Below, piece after piece: positions 24,300 to 35,168 of a stretch of DNA of 64,000 bases (the stretch's first letter is position 1; every line of letters begins with the position of its first letter). The stretch lies in assembly GCA_946894095.1 (NCBI GenBank), contig OX335652.1, positions 17,383,001-17,447,000 on the forward strand, read 5' to 3'. The notes beneath the pieces are model-generated. The model was not told the DNA's origin and ran no database searches. It saw only the letters and a list, made by a program, of their open reading frames with translations. The position numbers were made by a program, and so were the translations under genes. This stretch comes from Incurvaria masculella (lineage: Eukaryota > Arthropoda > Insecta > Lepidoptera > Incurvariidae).

Positions 24300-24415
24300 A
24301 TAGATTTCTACAATTTATTTTAGAATCCAAAATTTCAAAAACCTAGTAAAATATTAAGAGCATGGAAACAGTTATTGCCCGTAGCATGGGGAATTGATAG
24401 AGTAACGGCTCTCTT
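24300..24415. repeat. Dispersed repeat, also at 14980
   Basis: Second occurrence of the 14980-15100 repeat. Confidence 0.55.
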
Positions 24416-24494
24416 AATAATTACATATATCTCTACAACACATTTTAGGTTACTGATGGTCCTTTAAGATGGTTAGTAGGGCATGGCTTAGTAC

Positions 24495-24640
24495 TCGTAT
24501 TGAAAGCGGCAATGAAAAATTGTGGTTTTCTACCAGTTTCGTGCAGTACAAAGAATGTCCTGGCATGGCATCTCGTTTCCATGTGAGGCTAATGTCACGA
24601 CTGCAAGTTTGGAATTAACCATTCATACCAAGTCGTATCT
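24495..24640 (+). mobile_element. Degenerate SINE body fragment
   Basis: Recognisable AAGCGGCAATGAAAAATTGT, GTCCTGGCATGGCA and GTTTCCATGTG blocks in the right order; no head. Confidence 0.5.
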
Positions 24641-25486
24641 ATAGCTATAGTTAAAGTCATGTGTCAGTCAGTGTAACTGATATCAAATGATACTACAAGT
24701 ATCTACTCCCAGGTAGGGTTGGTCACCCAGGGAGGAAAATGACCACAACCTCAAAACCTCTAAGGTTGAGAGAGGCCTAAGCCCTGCAGTGGGTGGCACT
24801 AGAGCTATATAAGATAACTTTAGGTCAAAAAAAATATTAATAAATAAATAAATAAATAAAATTGTAATATGTGTGCTAAAAAGGCTTAAATAATAAAATA
24901 ATAATAATAAACCAAGTCGTATGAACCTGGCATTCTCCGGATCGCGCCGCCAATCCTGGCGTTTAGCGCAACTCGGCGGATAAAAAGTCAAGCGAAATAA
25001 GTATAAAGTGGGTCGCCACTTAATCCGGAGATCGCGGAAATCCGGATGACAGCCGCATGGATCAATCGCGCCATCTGCCTGACCCTCAGACGACCCATAA
25101 GCTTTTAACCGGTTTTAGGCTTACGTTTTTGGGCGAATCGAGAGAAATGAAGCCTCAAATGGGATGCAGGGGCCGCTTGCTAGCGATGAAAAGTGCTCGT
25201 GACATTATTTTTCTTCAAAAAATGCGTAGCATAGTTTTTGCATAGAGCCTAGCTCATGTTTGTTACAAGTAAGTTCTAGTTTTGTAACAAAATTGATGAG
25301 GTAGAATGCTAAGTTCGACTCGTACGCCAGTAAATTTATCAGTTACCATACAAGAACACGTTTCAGTATTTTTTTGAGGTTATTTTTGATTGATAATTTT
25401 GCTGTTGCACTGGTCTAATCCAGTTACCCCGTTAATTTGGACCACTCTGTTGGGGGTCCAGATTAGGAGAGGTTGAAGAGATTATG
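24641..25486. other. Unassigned sequence
   Basis: (AAAT)n at 24838-24861. No coding exon recognised. Confidence 0.45.
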
Positions 25487-25822
25487 TTTTTTAGGGTTCC
25501 GTACCCAAAGGGTGAAAACGGAACCCTATTACTAAGCCTCCGCTGTCCGTCCGTCCGTCCGTCCGTCCGTCCGTGCGACCGTGCGTCCGTGCGTCCGTCC
25601 GTCTGTCACAGGGCTGTATCTCATGAACCGTAACAGGTAGGAAGCTGACATTTTTACGGATTATGTATTTATTTTGCCGCTATAACAAAAAATAGGTAAC
25701 ATTTTAAAATAATAAAATTAAAGGGGGGCCCTATACAAAAAACATGTTTTATTTTTGTAAATCCTGTACGATGGTACGGAACCCTTCATGTACGAGTCCA
25801 ACTCGCACTTGGCCGGTTTTTT
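25487..25822 (+). mobile_element. L element with long GTCC tract
   Basis: Complete copy with an expanded, variable GTCC/GTGC tract at 25547-25606. Confidence 0.82.
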
Positions 25823-25979
25823 GAAAACATTTTATGCACGCTTTTCCATTGGACCTTGACGGCAAACTAAACGCATTCTATGCTCGTCGTCAAACAAACA
25901 TGGCAAAACCCAAGTATTCCATGAGTAAATGTATGCACCAGCACATTGTTAAGATGTTACCCATTATTATGTCGTAAGT

Positions 25980-26135
25980 TCTTCCTGTAGCGGGAGCATA
26001 AACGCAATGATACGGCTATATCGATCGTTAATTGTGTTTTGGTTTCGCTTTTCGTGCATGCGAAAACGAGAAGGATAGACGTTTATCGGTCGGTTATAGC
26101 TGTATCGTTCGTTTGTGCTCCTACTGCTGGTGGAC
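25980..26135. repeat. Short foldback repeat
   Basis: GTAGCGGGAGCATAAACGCA / TGTGCTCCTACTGCTGG and TACGGCTATATCGATCG / GGTTATAGCTGTATCG form approximately 45-bp imperfect arms. Confidence 0.45.
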
Positions 26136-26179
26136 CTTACCTACCGATAAACAACTGAATACCAAGTCGCACACAAAAT

Positions 26180-26472
26180 AAAAACCGGCCAAGTGCGAGT
26201 CGGACTCGCACACGAAGGGTTCCGTACCATCGTACAAGATTGAACACAAAAAATCACAATTATTATACTCCCTTTAATTTTAATTATTTATTTATTTGAA
26301 CTATTTGTTGTTAGAGCGACAAAATAAATTCACACTCTGTGAAAAATTCGGCTGCCTACCTGTTACAGTTCATGAGATACAGCCTTGTGACAGACGGACG
26401 GACGGACGGACGGACAGCGAAGGCTTAGTAATAGGGTTCAGTTTTCACCCTTTGGGTACGGAACCCTAAAAA
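26180..26472 (-). mobile_element. L element
   Basis: Complete reverse copy 357 bp from the previous one; the pair forms a large inverted repeat around 25823-26179. Confidence 0.82.
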
Positions 26473-26699
26473 GCGACATACTCGAAACGAGCAGGCGAAT
26501 ACCTCCGAGGACTTTATGCAGCGAAAGCTTTAAAACAACTCGTACGTATGAAGCGTGTCGCTTCACGTTAGCAACTTTGTCTGGGAAAGTGTGCGGACAC
26601 GTGTGAGCACGGCGCCTGCCGCGGGGGCGGATGGGGTGGCGTTATGCGGCGCCATTAGCGAGTATGTAACGTTCCGGTATGAGCACACGTTGGGAGCAC

Positions 26700-26800
26700 A
26701 TTGTTACACTTAGTAAGTAGGGAAAGAGAACTACTTTTGCATCGGTTCCAAACCATAGAGTTATACGCATTCTCAACGAAAACCACATTTCAATCCCGGA
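26700..26800 (-). mobile_element. Degenerate SINE head-proximal fragment
   Basis: Spaced match to the TAGTAAGTAAGGAAG / ACTCGCATTCGTGACG part of other copies. Low similarity. Confidence 0.35.
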
Positions 26801-26811
26801 TCAGTACCCGA

Positions 26812-27374
26812 AGTCTCAGTTGTCACCTAAATTGGCGTTACGGCAAACCGATCGACTGGCGTTTTCAAATGTATGGAGATATTGAAGAGCGCGCGCAGCG
26901 GGCGTTAAGCGAACTAACATTTGCGAGTCCGAGCTTGATTTGACAGCTAACTCAACGTTGCCGTAAATACGTCGACGTTGCCGTTTACGTTCACTCCCTG
27001 TTTTCATACAAATCGGAAGTCCGCGTTTGACTTTGACAGCTTGAAGAAGTAAAACCACAGAATATCTAGTAAAAACTTGTATGGAGTTTGGAGAAAACGC
27101 CAGTCGATCGTTTTGCCGTAAACGCCAATTTAGGTGAGAACTCAGACTGACCACTCAGAGCTTGATTTGACAGCTTACTCAACGTTGCCGTAAATACGTC
27201 GACTTTGCCGTTTACGTCCACTCCGCGTTTTCATACAAATCGGACGTCCGCGTTTGACTTTGACAGCTTGAAGAAATAAACCCACAGAATATCTAGTAAA
27301 AACTTGTATGGAGTTTGACGTTTTTACGGAACTTAGAAGTTACGTAAACGCCGATTTAGGTGAGAACTGAGACT
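26812..27374. mobile_element. Foldback MITE with ACCTAAATTGGCGTT ends and internal repeat
   Basis: The left end CACCTAAATTGGCGTTACGG is mirrored by CCGTAAACGCCAATTTAGGTG at 27117 and again by CGCCGATTTAGGTG at the right end. The segment TTGATTTGACAGC...TAGTAAAAACTTGTATGGAG occurs twice (about 26935-27082 and 27162-27312), so the copy is a partial tandem. It also appears at 45.1 kb. Confidence 0.7.
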
Positions 27375-27405
27375 ACCGGCTCAGACCTGTTAGTCCCAGT
27401 TGAAC

Positions 27406-27473
27406 CATCGAGCGAGAAAAGACTGGAGTGGAAACCCACACTCATTCGTATAGCAGCAGCGTAGCCACGTTTA
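27406..27473 (+). repeat. Dispersed 66-bp motif, copy E
   Basis: CATCGAGCGAGAAAAGACTG, GAGTGGAAACCCACACTCAT, AGCAGCAGCGTAGCCACG. Confidence 0.55.
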
Positions 27474-27616
27474 AGTGATAACACGCGGACAAAAACGTAC
27501 AGACGTAGCTCTCAGTTGATTTATTTAATGTGCAAAATATCATGAAAATATCTCTTAATTTGACGGAGGAAACAGACAGGAACCATTGTATGGAACTAGA
27601 TCACCTCATTATCCTC

Positions 27617-28160
27617 TTAAGGTGGGCCTTCCCGCTCAACTCCCCATATAAACGTGGAAAGAAGATCATGCGAATATTTCTTGTGTAATATTCAAAATTA
27701 TACTCAAAACAGTTTTATTTGATCGAACTAGATGTCCGATGACCATTGGCATTGTAAAATAGTGTGCGGTTTCTAAGTTTCTAAGAGTTTGCATTATTCG
27801 CACGTTTTTAAAATAACTTTGGAGGTGGATAACTCAATGATTAAATAAAAACATTTTAAAAAGATTAGTCATCAGACCTAGCTTGTTTCATGAAGATTTA
27901 TAATCAATTTAGTTTTTGTTTGATTTCTCACTACAGCGGGCGTGATTTAGTTTTTAGCAATAAGTCGTTTTATAATTGAATTTTTCGTAAATATTACCAA
28001 ATCAAACACTATGCGCATTGTCTGTTTTGTGGACATGCCGTATGCTCCTCAACACGGAGCCTGTCTTTTTCTTCGAAACAGAGAAGGTCCCAGCGCGCAA
28101 TAGCACGGTTTTGCACCGTGCCCGCGAATGAGTTAGTCCCGCCGGGGAGGGCCACCTTAA
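27617..28160 (+). mobile_element. TTAA MITE family 1, variant-end subfamily
   Basis: TTAA on both sides, but the left end reads GGTGGGCCTTCCCG rather than GGTGGCCCAACCCG; the right end GGGGAGGGCCACC is imperfectly complementary. The interior is diverged from the main type in the same way as copies at 56.3 and 61.7 kb. Confidence 0.82.
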
Positions 28161-28460
28161 GCGAACTGACTGCCATCACCGCCATACGGAGAAGTTTCGC
28201 ACACCATTCCGTCCTCGACGGGAGTAACAGACGGTCGTGCGGAACCGCCGCGCCGCCCGCCCTGCGACCCGCCCGGCGGGAGGGCGGCGCAGGGCGGGCC
28301 CGCCCGCGCCCGCACACTGCGCCGCTGGTGTGCCTGCAAATTTAATCATGTCCCCATTTACATTCACTCCGAACGCGCTCGGAGCGGCCTCCGTGACAGC
28401 GATTGTGCGAGTCGGAATAGCGAATTGACATATTCTCGTTCTTGCACGGGCGCAGCGGGA
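28161..28460. other. GC-rich island upstream of the receptor exon
   Basis: About 28230-28325 is almost pure G+C, with many CpG steps, in an otherwise AT-rich region, and contains the palindrome-like GACCCGCCCGGCGGGAGG. It follows a TTAA MITE directly. The open frames in all directions are a side effect of GC content. It may be a promoter or non-coding first exon of the receptor about 2.7 kb downstream; I found no motif that decides this. Confidence 0.4.
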
Positions 28461-28935
28461 GTATATTGTATTACGCCGCGCCTTTTGTTCGAATGTACGT
28501 GGGATGTTTTGATAGATATTTAATAATACATGAGTTCACAGTGTTCGTCTCCTCGCCAGCGCCTGGGTCTGCAAAGGCTTCTGACGTCACGCACACTGGT
28601 CTAGTCTCGTAGGATTTGTGAAGCCATGGTTACGCAGGATCATACAGAGACAGTCATATTGCGAAACAGCGCTGACTCGGTTTTAGGGTAAAACTAGGGC
28701 ATACAAAACATTTACCCGTTCATAATTAAATTGTCCCGAATTGTTAAGCTCTTAACGGTTGTTCGAAAATGCTGAAAAAAATTGGAAATATTAGAAAGAA
28801 AGAAAGAAAGCAAGAAAAAAATTACGTTATCTTTTGGAAAAAATATGGACAATATATATTGAAAAAACCTTTACAGAACATATTTTTCTACTCAGATTTC
28901 TCAGGTTCAACGTGACTAATTTTGAGCACTAAAAA

Positions 28936-29345
28936 TTTTTTTTATGCAACCGGACATGGATGTGTAATACCACACAACTACCATCAAGATATTAGCCTAA
29001 TACACTACATTCCCCAAGGAATTAGGTGCCATCCCAGGATCTTACCTTTATGAGCACGGCTACATTGAACTGGATGGAAAACAGGGACAATTTTTCATTG
29101 CCGCTACAACCATAGTATCATCCAATGCGGTGGTACCAACCCAGGCGAGCTTACCCTCCCACCTAGTAGGTGAAGGGGACCTACAGTTTTTCATGTGTTC
29201 CGAACCATGGAACAGCTCGCATTCGTAACGAAATCCACGTATCCACTCAGAAAAAGAAGGAAAGTGTTGCATGACCGAGCGAGGATTTGAACCCAGACCT
29301 CTCGGATGAAAGGCAAGTCCTCTAGCCCCTAGACTAGGAGCTGTT
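28936..29345 (-). mobile_element. SINE with tRNA-type head, complete
   Basis: Tail near 28936, body of the CCCCAAGGAATTAGG / TTTATGAGCACGG subtype, head ending at about 29345 with a GGGTTCAAATCCTCG B box. Confidence 0.8.
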
Positions 29346-30321
29346 CAATGAATCAAATGTATCTGGACTGTTCATCTTATTATACTTTATGTATATTATA
29401 TAATTCTATTACCTATTATACATTACTTCCAAAAAATACAGCAGAGCAAGAAGCTAGCATACCTGCAAATATACTTATGTATTTATTTATCCCAAGTAGC
29501 GAACATTTAGCCGCTGGTTTTTGAACAGAAAATATTTTTAATGATAAAGACCCACTGTGCTCACATTTGAACAGATTTTTTTCTCAATTAGAAGTTGTAT
29601 TTTCCCTAAAACCAATTAAAATTCCTAACAGCTCACTCCAATCAGTCCCAAATTCTCATTTCAACAGCTGTTCGTCTTTTTGTCAATAGCTCTCTGGGAA
29701 GGGTCATCTGTCACTTCTGTGTCTTCAATTCGTGCTCGCGGTAAGCCCATTCGTCAAGAACGAATTCGCTGGAGAGGGGAGGGGAGGCGGCGGCTCGAGG
29801 TCCCCACACCGGCAGCTGTTCAGGACTGAAACCTACCTTCCCCCTCGCGCCCCCCTCACCCCACGCGTTTCCCATCTTGATGAATGTCCCTCGGAGAGGC
29901 AATCCGCTTGAAACAGCCTACTTTCAGATGGAGCCTACCGTTATCAGGAAACAGCCCCTTTGAATATGTGCGACGATGTTCTTTTTTGTTGGAAAAAAAC
30001 AATGTGATATTTTTTATGTATTCAAGGGTCTTAAAAGGAAATGTGCCTTTGTGGATTCAATGTGGTTTGATAATGTGTTGGTTACAATGAAATGCTCTGG
30101 ATTATTGATTAAGCAGTAGTTTTTGGAATTTAAAAAAAGCGTAAATATGTTCGAAAACGTTAGTTAATATATTTTGAAAAACTATAAAGTTCGTGTTCAC
30201 AATTTCTAGTTCTTGGCTTTCTTCCACTCCAATAAAAATGTTGATTTTCTTAATTTTCTGAAATTCTCTATTGTTTATTCTTAAGATGTGTGATGTGAAG
30301 TTTTTAGGTTCACCGGTCTTA
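29346..30321. other. Unassigned, low-copy sequence upstream of the receptor
   Basis: 29640-29900 includes two CAGCTGTT sites and a GC-rich block (GAGAGGGGAGGGGAGGCGGC). It does not match other repeats here, so it could be regulatory; no direct proof. Confidence 0.35.
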
Positions 30322-30873
30322 TTAAGGTGGGCCAACCCGCTCAACTCCCCATACAAACGGGGAAAGAAGATCACGCCCATATTTCTTATCAGAGATCCCA
30401 AATTTTGCTTAAAAATAGCTTTTTTTTTATCGAACTAGATGTCTGATGACCATTGGCATTGTAAAATTGTGTTTGGTTTCTAAGTAATAAGGTCCGAAAG
30501 TTCGAATTTTTCGAGCGTTTTATACAATAACTTTGGAGGTGGATTAAGCAATGATAAAGTAAGAACTTCTTAAAACGATCAGTCATCAGACATAGCTTAT
30601 TTAATCAAGATTTATAATCTATTTGGTTTTTGTTAGATTTTTGACTACAGCGGTCGTGGTTTACTTTTAGCTATAAGTCGTTTTGTAATTAAATTTTTCG
30701 TAAATCTTACCAAATCATACACTATGCACATTGTCTTTTTTGTGGCCATGTTCCATCTTCCTCATCACGGAGCCTGTCTTTTTCTTTGAAACGGAGAAGG
30801 TCCCAGAGCGCAACAGCTAGGTTTTGTACCGTGCCCGCGAATGAGTTAATCCCACCGGGATGGGCCACCTTAA
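30322..30873 (+). mobile_element. TTAA MITE family 1, just upstream of the receptor exon
   Basis: Full-length copy with TTAA on both sides; it ends 52 bp before the predicted splice acceptor at 30925. If the receptor has an upstream exon, this element lies at the 3' end of that intron, close to where the branch point should be. Confidence 0.87.
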
Positions 30874-30925
30874 TACTTTACAATCGAATGAGCACATTGA
30901 CAGAAGGCGTTCTCGCTTGTTGCAG

Positions 30926-31020
30926 AGTGGTCGGGGCGAGACGGCGCGACAGGTGGCGCGACGCCGGCGCCGCCGGCGCGGGCGCGGCCGCCGCGCTCCG
31001 CCCCCAGCTGACGCGCCAGC
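30926..31020 (+). other. 5' untranslated part of the receptor exon, with splice acceptor
   Basis: A pyrimidine-rich stretch ends in TTGTTGCAG at 30917-30925, a good 3' splice site. The GC-rich sequence from 30926 runs without an in-frame ATG to the start codon at 31021. This implies at least one upstream non-coding exon and a 5' UTR intron. The intron sequence just before it is a TTAA MITE ending at 30873, leaving about 52 bp for the branch point and pyrimidine tract. No transcript evidence is available, so a start of transcription inside this stretch remains possible. Confidence 0.6.
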
Positions 31021-31784
31021 ATGGTCGACGCCCCCCCGACCCCCCCCGACTGGCTCCTCGACCTGGGCAACCTCACCGCCAACCTGACCGCCCCCGCCCT
31101 CGCCGCCTCCAGCCCCTACAGCCTCACGCAGAAGATCATCATCGCTATCGTCGCCACCGTCTTCTCGATCATGACCGTCGTCGGCAACTCGATGGTCATG
31201 ATATCGGTGCGCATCGACAAGCAGCTCCAGACGATCAGCAACTACTTCCTCTTCTCGCTCGCCGTCGCGGACTTCGCGATCGGGCTCATCTCGATGCCGC
31301 TCTTCGCCATCTTCACGATATTCGGGTACTGGCCGCTCGGGCCTCACGTCTGCGACATGTGGCTCTCGCTGGACTACCTCGCGTCGAACGCGTCGGTCCT
31401 GAACCTCCTGATCATCAGTTTCGATCGTTACTTCAGTGTGACGCGACCGTTGACGTATCGCGTGAAGAGGACTACCCGCCGCGCCACGGTGATGATAGGC
31501 GGCGCCTGGGGCTTCAGCCTTCTGCTGTGGCCGCCCTGGATCTACGCCTGGCCGTATATAGACGGTGAGAGGAAAGTGCCACCCAACGAGTGCTATATTC
31601 AATTCATAGAGACAAATCAGTTTATCACGTTCGGGACTGCGATAGCAGCGTTCTACGTGCCAGTGACTGTCATGTGCTGTCTCTACTATAGGATATGGGT
31701 CGAGACGATTAAGAGGCAGAAGGATCTGCCGAATCTTCAGGGAGGGAACAAGAAGCATGACTCCTCTAAGAGGTCCAACTCGAG
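31021..31784 (+). CDS. mAChR-A: Muscarinic acetylcholine receptor, 5' coding exon (N-terminus to TM5 and start of ICL3)
   Basis: This exon encodes a class A G-protein-coupled receptor for acetylcholine at the plasma membrane. The start is ATG 31021: an in-frame TGA at 31009 lies just upstream, and two N-glycosylation sites (N17, N21) follow. TM1 spans residues 38-62 (Asn55 of the GN motif). TM2 spans 75-97 (Asp84). TM3 spans 111-133, with the disulfide Cys111, the amine-binding Asp118 and the D-Y-L-A-S-N-A-S-V run diagnostic of muscarinic receptors, followed by DRY at 135-137. TM4 spans about 155-178, the ECL2 cysteine is Cys191, and TM5 is about 202-224 with Pro214. ICL3 begins with K-R-Q-K-D-L-P-N-L-Q, as I recall it in insect A-type receptors, which couple to Gq. 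The frame is interrupted after two codon bases by a GT donor at 31785, so this is a partial gene; TM6-7 and the tail were not found in the window. The exon is far more GC-rich than its surroundings. Receptor family is near certain; A-type rather than B-type is likely but from memory. Confidence 0.93.
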
Positions 31785-32229
31785 GTGAGCCCTGTTTTTT
31801 TTTATATTTTAGTCACGGTCACAGTAGTGACAGTAGTTTACCTGAACGCGTTCAGATGCGTGAGATGATCCATCTATGGATATTGTGTATATTCTGCGGA
31901 TCAATTGAAAAATTGCGATTAGCTTTTTGAATTGAAGCCTAATTAATGATTTGGTATTGTTGATTTGTTAACTACCTGGGTAACTGCTACCTATCATGTT
32001 ATGAGTTTTTTTTTAAAAATCTTGATTTTCTCTTTTTTTCTTTTTTTTTAATTAAATTTGGTCTCCGTTTCAGCTTGGGAACCAATGATTTCGTGTGTAT
32101 GTCCGGTTGTTCTCCAATAAAGATCACATTTATCAAACAATTCTCGTGAAATTTTGTGACAGGGTTCATGTGAACGTAAACGTCACCGCTGCAATTGGGC
32201 GTTAGGGGAATCGAAGCGCTCGGTACCTA
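31785..32229 (+). other. Splice donor and first part of receptor intron
   Basis: The receptor reading frame runs to a stop three bases after the exon unless spliced; GAG|GTGAGC at 31782-31790 is a near-consensus donor. It splits a codon after its second base (phase 2). The sequence that follows turns T-rich and AT-rich at once and has no coding features. I saw nothing else in this stretch. Confidence 0.75.
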
Positions 32230-32615
32230 TATCAAAATGTAGATGGCGCCATTATCTGAAAACTTAGAAAAAAATATTTGGAGCTATATACGTATCGACC
32301 TTATCGGAAAAAATACATTTGGCGGAATTATCATACCCAGACTATTCCATAAAATATAATATGATTGCCAAAACTATGCTTAGTGAAAAATGTATGATAA
32401 AAATATTTCAGTGACGCTTACAAGAACCTTTTCTAAATATTTTTACCATGATTTTTAATGGGCAGAGTTTTTGCATATATATTACATTTTACAGAATATA
32501 ATATCTGTTAGAATTCCGCCGATTTTTTTAAAAATTAAGTAGATGCGTGTAGCCACAAATGATTATTTTCTTACTTTCAGATAAGGTCGCCATCTACATT
32601 TTGTTTTAGATATGA
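32230..32615. mobile_element. MITE with CAAAATGTAGATGGCG ends
   Basis: Inverted ends CAAAATGTAGATGGCGCC and GTCGCCATCTACATTTTG extend inwards through TTATCTGAAA / TTTCAGATAA. About 385 bp, AT-rich, no coding sequence. No clear target duplication. It lies in the receptor intron. Confidence 0.65.
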
Positions 32616-32754
32616 CAAACGTTTTGAATCACCTTAATCTTTACCTAGGAAATCTAATAACTTCGTTTACAGGCACGTTTTGATGTGATCGAATCTCGTC
32701 AAAAAAGCCACTATAACTATGTAATACCTCAATGTAAGTGGAAATAACACGTAA

Positions 32755-33250
32755 TTTTTAGGATTCTGTACCCAAAGGGTTCCAACTATTATCAAACCTC
32801 CGCTGTCCGTCCTTGCGTCCGTCCGTTTGTCAGCGGGTTAAAATTCACAGAGTACATATGTTTTTCTATTGCTGTTACATATACTAAAACATTAAACACA
32901 ACCGGCCAAGTGCGAGTCTGACTCGCACACGAAGGGTTCCGTGCCATCGTACAAGATTAAAAAAAAACACGTTTTTTGTATGCGGCCCCCGTTTTTACCT
33001 ATTTGTTGTCATAGCGGCAAAATAAATACACACCTATACCTATTACGGTTCATGAGATACAGCCCTGTGACAGACGGACAGACGGACGGACGGACAGCGC
33101 AGGGTTAATAATAGGGTTTCGTTGGCACCCTTTGGGTACGGAACCATAAAAACAATGGGAGCATACAAAAATGTGATTTTTATGTGTTAAATCTTGCACG
33201 ATAGTGCTAAACACTTCGTGTGCGAGCCGATTCGCACTAGGCCAGTTTTT
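32755..33250 (+). mobile_element. L element with a second L element inside it
   Basis: Outer + copy: 32755-32900 and 33153-33250 (ends GCACTAGGCCAGTTTTT). Inner - copy: 32901-33152. The inner copy sits between the ATTTTGCCG-side block and the CATACAAAAA block of the outer one. Confidence 0.72.
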
Positions 33251-34534
33251 ATTACCGATTTTACTCGGATTTAATGTTTTATTGTTCCTGCCTAATAATA
33301 TACCTACCATAGGTGCAACATCACTTGGATTCATCACAAATAATATTATTTAAATTAATTCAATCGAATACATTATGCACCGTTCAGGCAGCCGTCACAG
33401 AACACTTGGCGGCCTCGGGAACGCAGTCGAGTGCATCGACATAACTGAAACCTAACATAATTGAGATGACGCACGCCATACGTCGCGAAGTACATCGAAA
33501 CGTAGGTGGGAGTTGTTTCACTTTCAGTTTCTTCGAATAAATGAATGAATGAATAATTGATTTATTTATAACGAAACTGAACAAAGGCGGACTGAACATT
33601 AGAGTGATTTATTCGAGTCAAACTTTGAGATGTCCTCCACACCTTCATGATTTAAGCTCAACGCAACTCATGGGAACTAAGTGCCATGCCAGGACCTTCC
33701 TTTTATTGCACAGCTACGTTAAACTAGATAGAAGAGTCTAGGGTACGCCCCTTTTCGACGCATTGGTGCCACCTTGGGGCGCCCCCGTCGACCGATCGAC
33801 CATAGTTTGCTTGAATACTTACAAGTAATCAAGTCATGCCATGCCAAATATAACAAAACACCAGGTTAATAACAGAATTAGCGGACGTAGCGACGTCACA
33901 TTTCCTATTTATCTGGATCTAATCTATTCGATTGATCCACTACGGAATTTTCATCAGAATACAAAGCATATTAATTACTTTCCACTCGTGTCCGGGTAAA
34001 GCATGTTCCGGAAATAAAAAAATTCCGAACGTTTTTATGGATATTTCGTAGACATATTGGAAGGGTTTGTGTGGGGATTGACTTGACGAACGTATTTTTA
34101 GAGTATACTAGCGTACGTTTCAATAGTGTAGCCCAATTCCCATACGATTGTATGGTCATTTTGACCATACGGCGAGGACACGTTATCTGTCGCATGCCAC
34201 TTCTCCTTCCTTTCTCTTCAGTGGTCGTGGTAGTGCAGAAGACCACCATCACCATAGACTGAGAATAACTCTAGCGTCAACGACAAACTAAATATATGGT
34301 CGTCGCTTTGCTAGTTTTATGACAAGGCAGTAAAGGCACGTTGCTCAGTCGCCAGGAAACTGTATTTTCCCAGAGCCACTATACGGCCGAAATTTATTAC
34401 GAATATTTTCGCAGTCCATTGCTTTTACGGTGCTTTATGGGTGGATGACATTAGTTGAAAAAACAGGCGCAACGATTGTCAGTTTGCGAGCATTTCTGTG
34501 GTCCATAGAGTCGCCTGAGGGGGGAAACGGCAGA
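33251..34534. other. Receptor intron, unassigned
   Basis: Contains the SINE fragment at 33636 and GTATGGTCATTTTGACCATAC (34149-34169), a short palindrome. No exon with TM6-like coding seen. Confidence 0.45.
33636..33735 (-). mobile_element. SINE tail fragment
   Basis: CATGGGAACTAAGTGCCATG and ATTGCACAGCTACGT blocks; both ends missing. Confidence 0.6.
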
Positions 34535-35070
34535 ACGTCTAATATGCAGATCGTATAATGTCATATTTTAACAAAATTTTAAAACCATGCACAACGTATA
34601 ATCGGCAGATCGTATAATTGTATACGTAGTGCATGAAGAAGTTTAAAAAATCAAATTTCTTATTTCTCCATGCATAACGTATAATAGTCACAACGTATAT
34701 ACTTTTAAAGCGTATACTCGCACGCGACTTTTCGACCGTCTCAATTAGCGTTGTAGCAAATTGTTACTCTTCAACAAATATCGATTCGTAGCAATATCAG
34801 CCTTAAATGTATCATTATTAGAGCGCTTTATGCAGTGCTTCTTGGCATATTATACGTTCTGCATGGTTTTCTTTTTTTGTGAATTTATGTTAGGAATATT
34901 ATACGTTGTGACTATTAGACGTTCTGCATGATGCAAAGAGTTGATTTTATTTTTAAACTCATGCACAACGTATAACATTATACGTTGTGAATATTATACG
35001 ATATGCATGGTTTTAATTTTTTGGAAAAAAATACTATTATACGTTGTGAATATTATACGTAGTGAATACG
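34535..35070. repeat. Cluster of TATACGTTGTG / CACAACGTATA motifs
   Basis: More than ten copies in both orientations, often joined to GCATG: e.g. CATGCACAACGTATAAT at 34587, CATGCATAACGTATAAT at 34671, ATTATACGTTCTGCATGG at 34852, ATTATACGTTGTGACTATTA at 34898, ATTATACGATATGCATGG at 34993. The spacers are unrelated A/T-rich sequence. Lies in the receptor intron. Confidence 0.8.
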
Positions 35071-35168
35071 ACTCGCCTGAGGCAATCCCTGTCCTCTTTA
35101 AATGGTACAGAGGTAGTTATCTTTGCTATCATTGTTCCAAAGTCAACGGATTAAACCAACATTGTTGG

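Noticed and set aside
30817..31758. Long open frames on the - strand (313 codons) and in another + frame (260 codons) over the receptor exon
   Set aside because: They are Arg/Gly/Asp/Pro-rich shadow frames of the GC-rich receptor coding sequence and show no family features.
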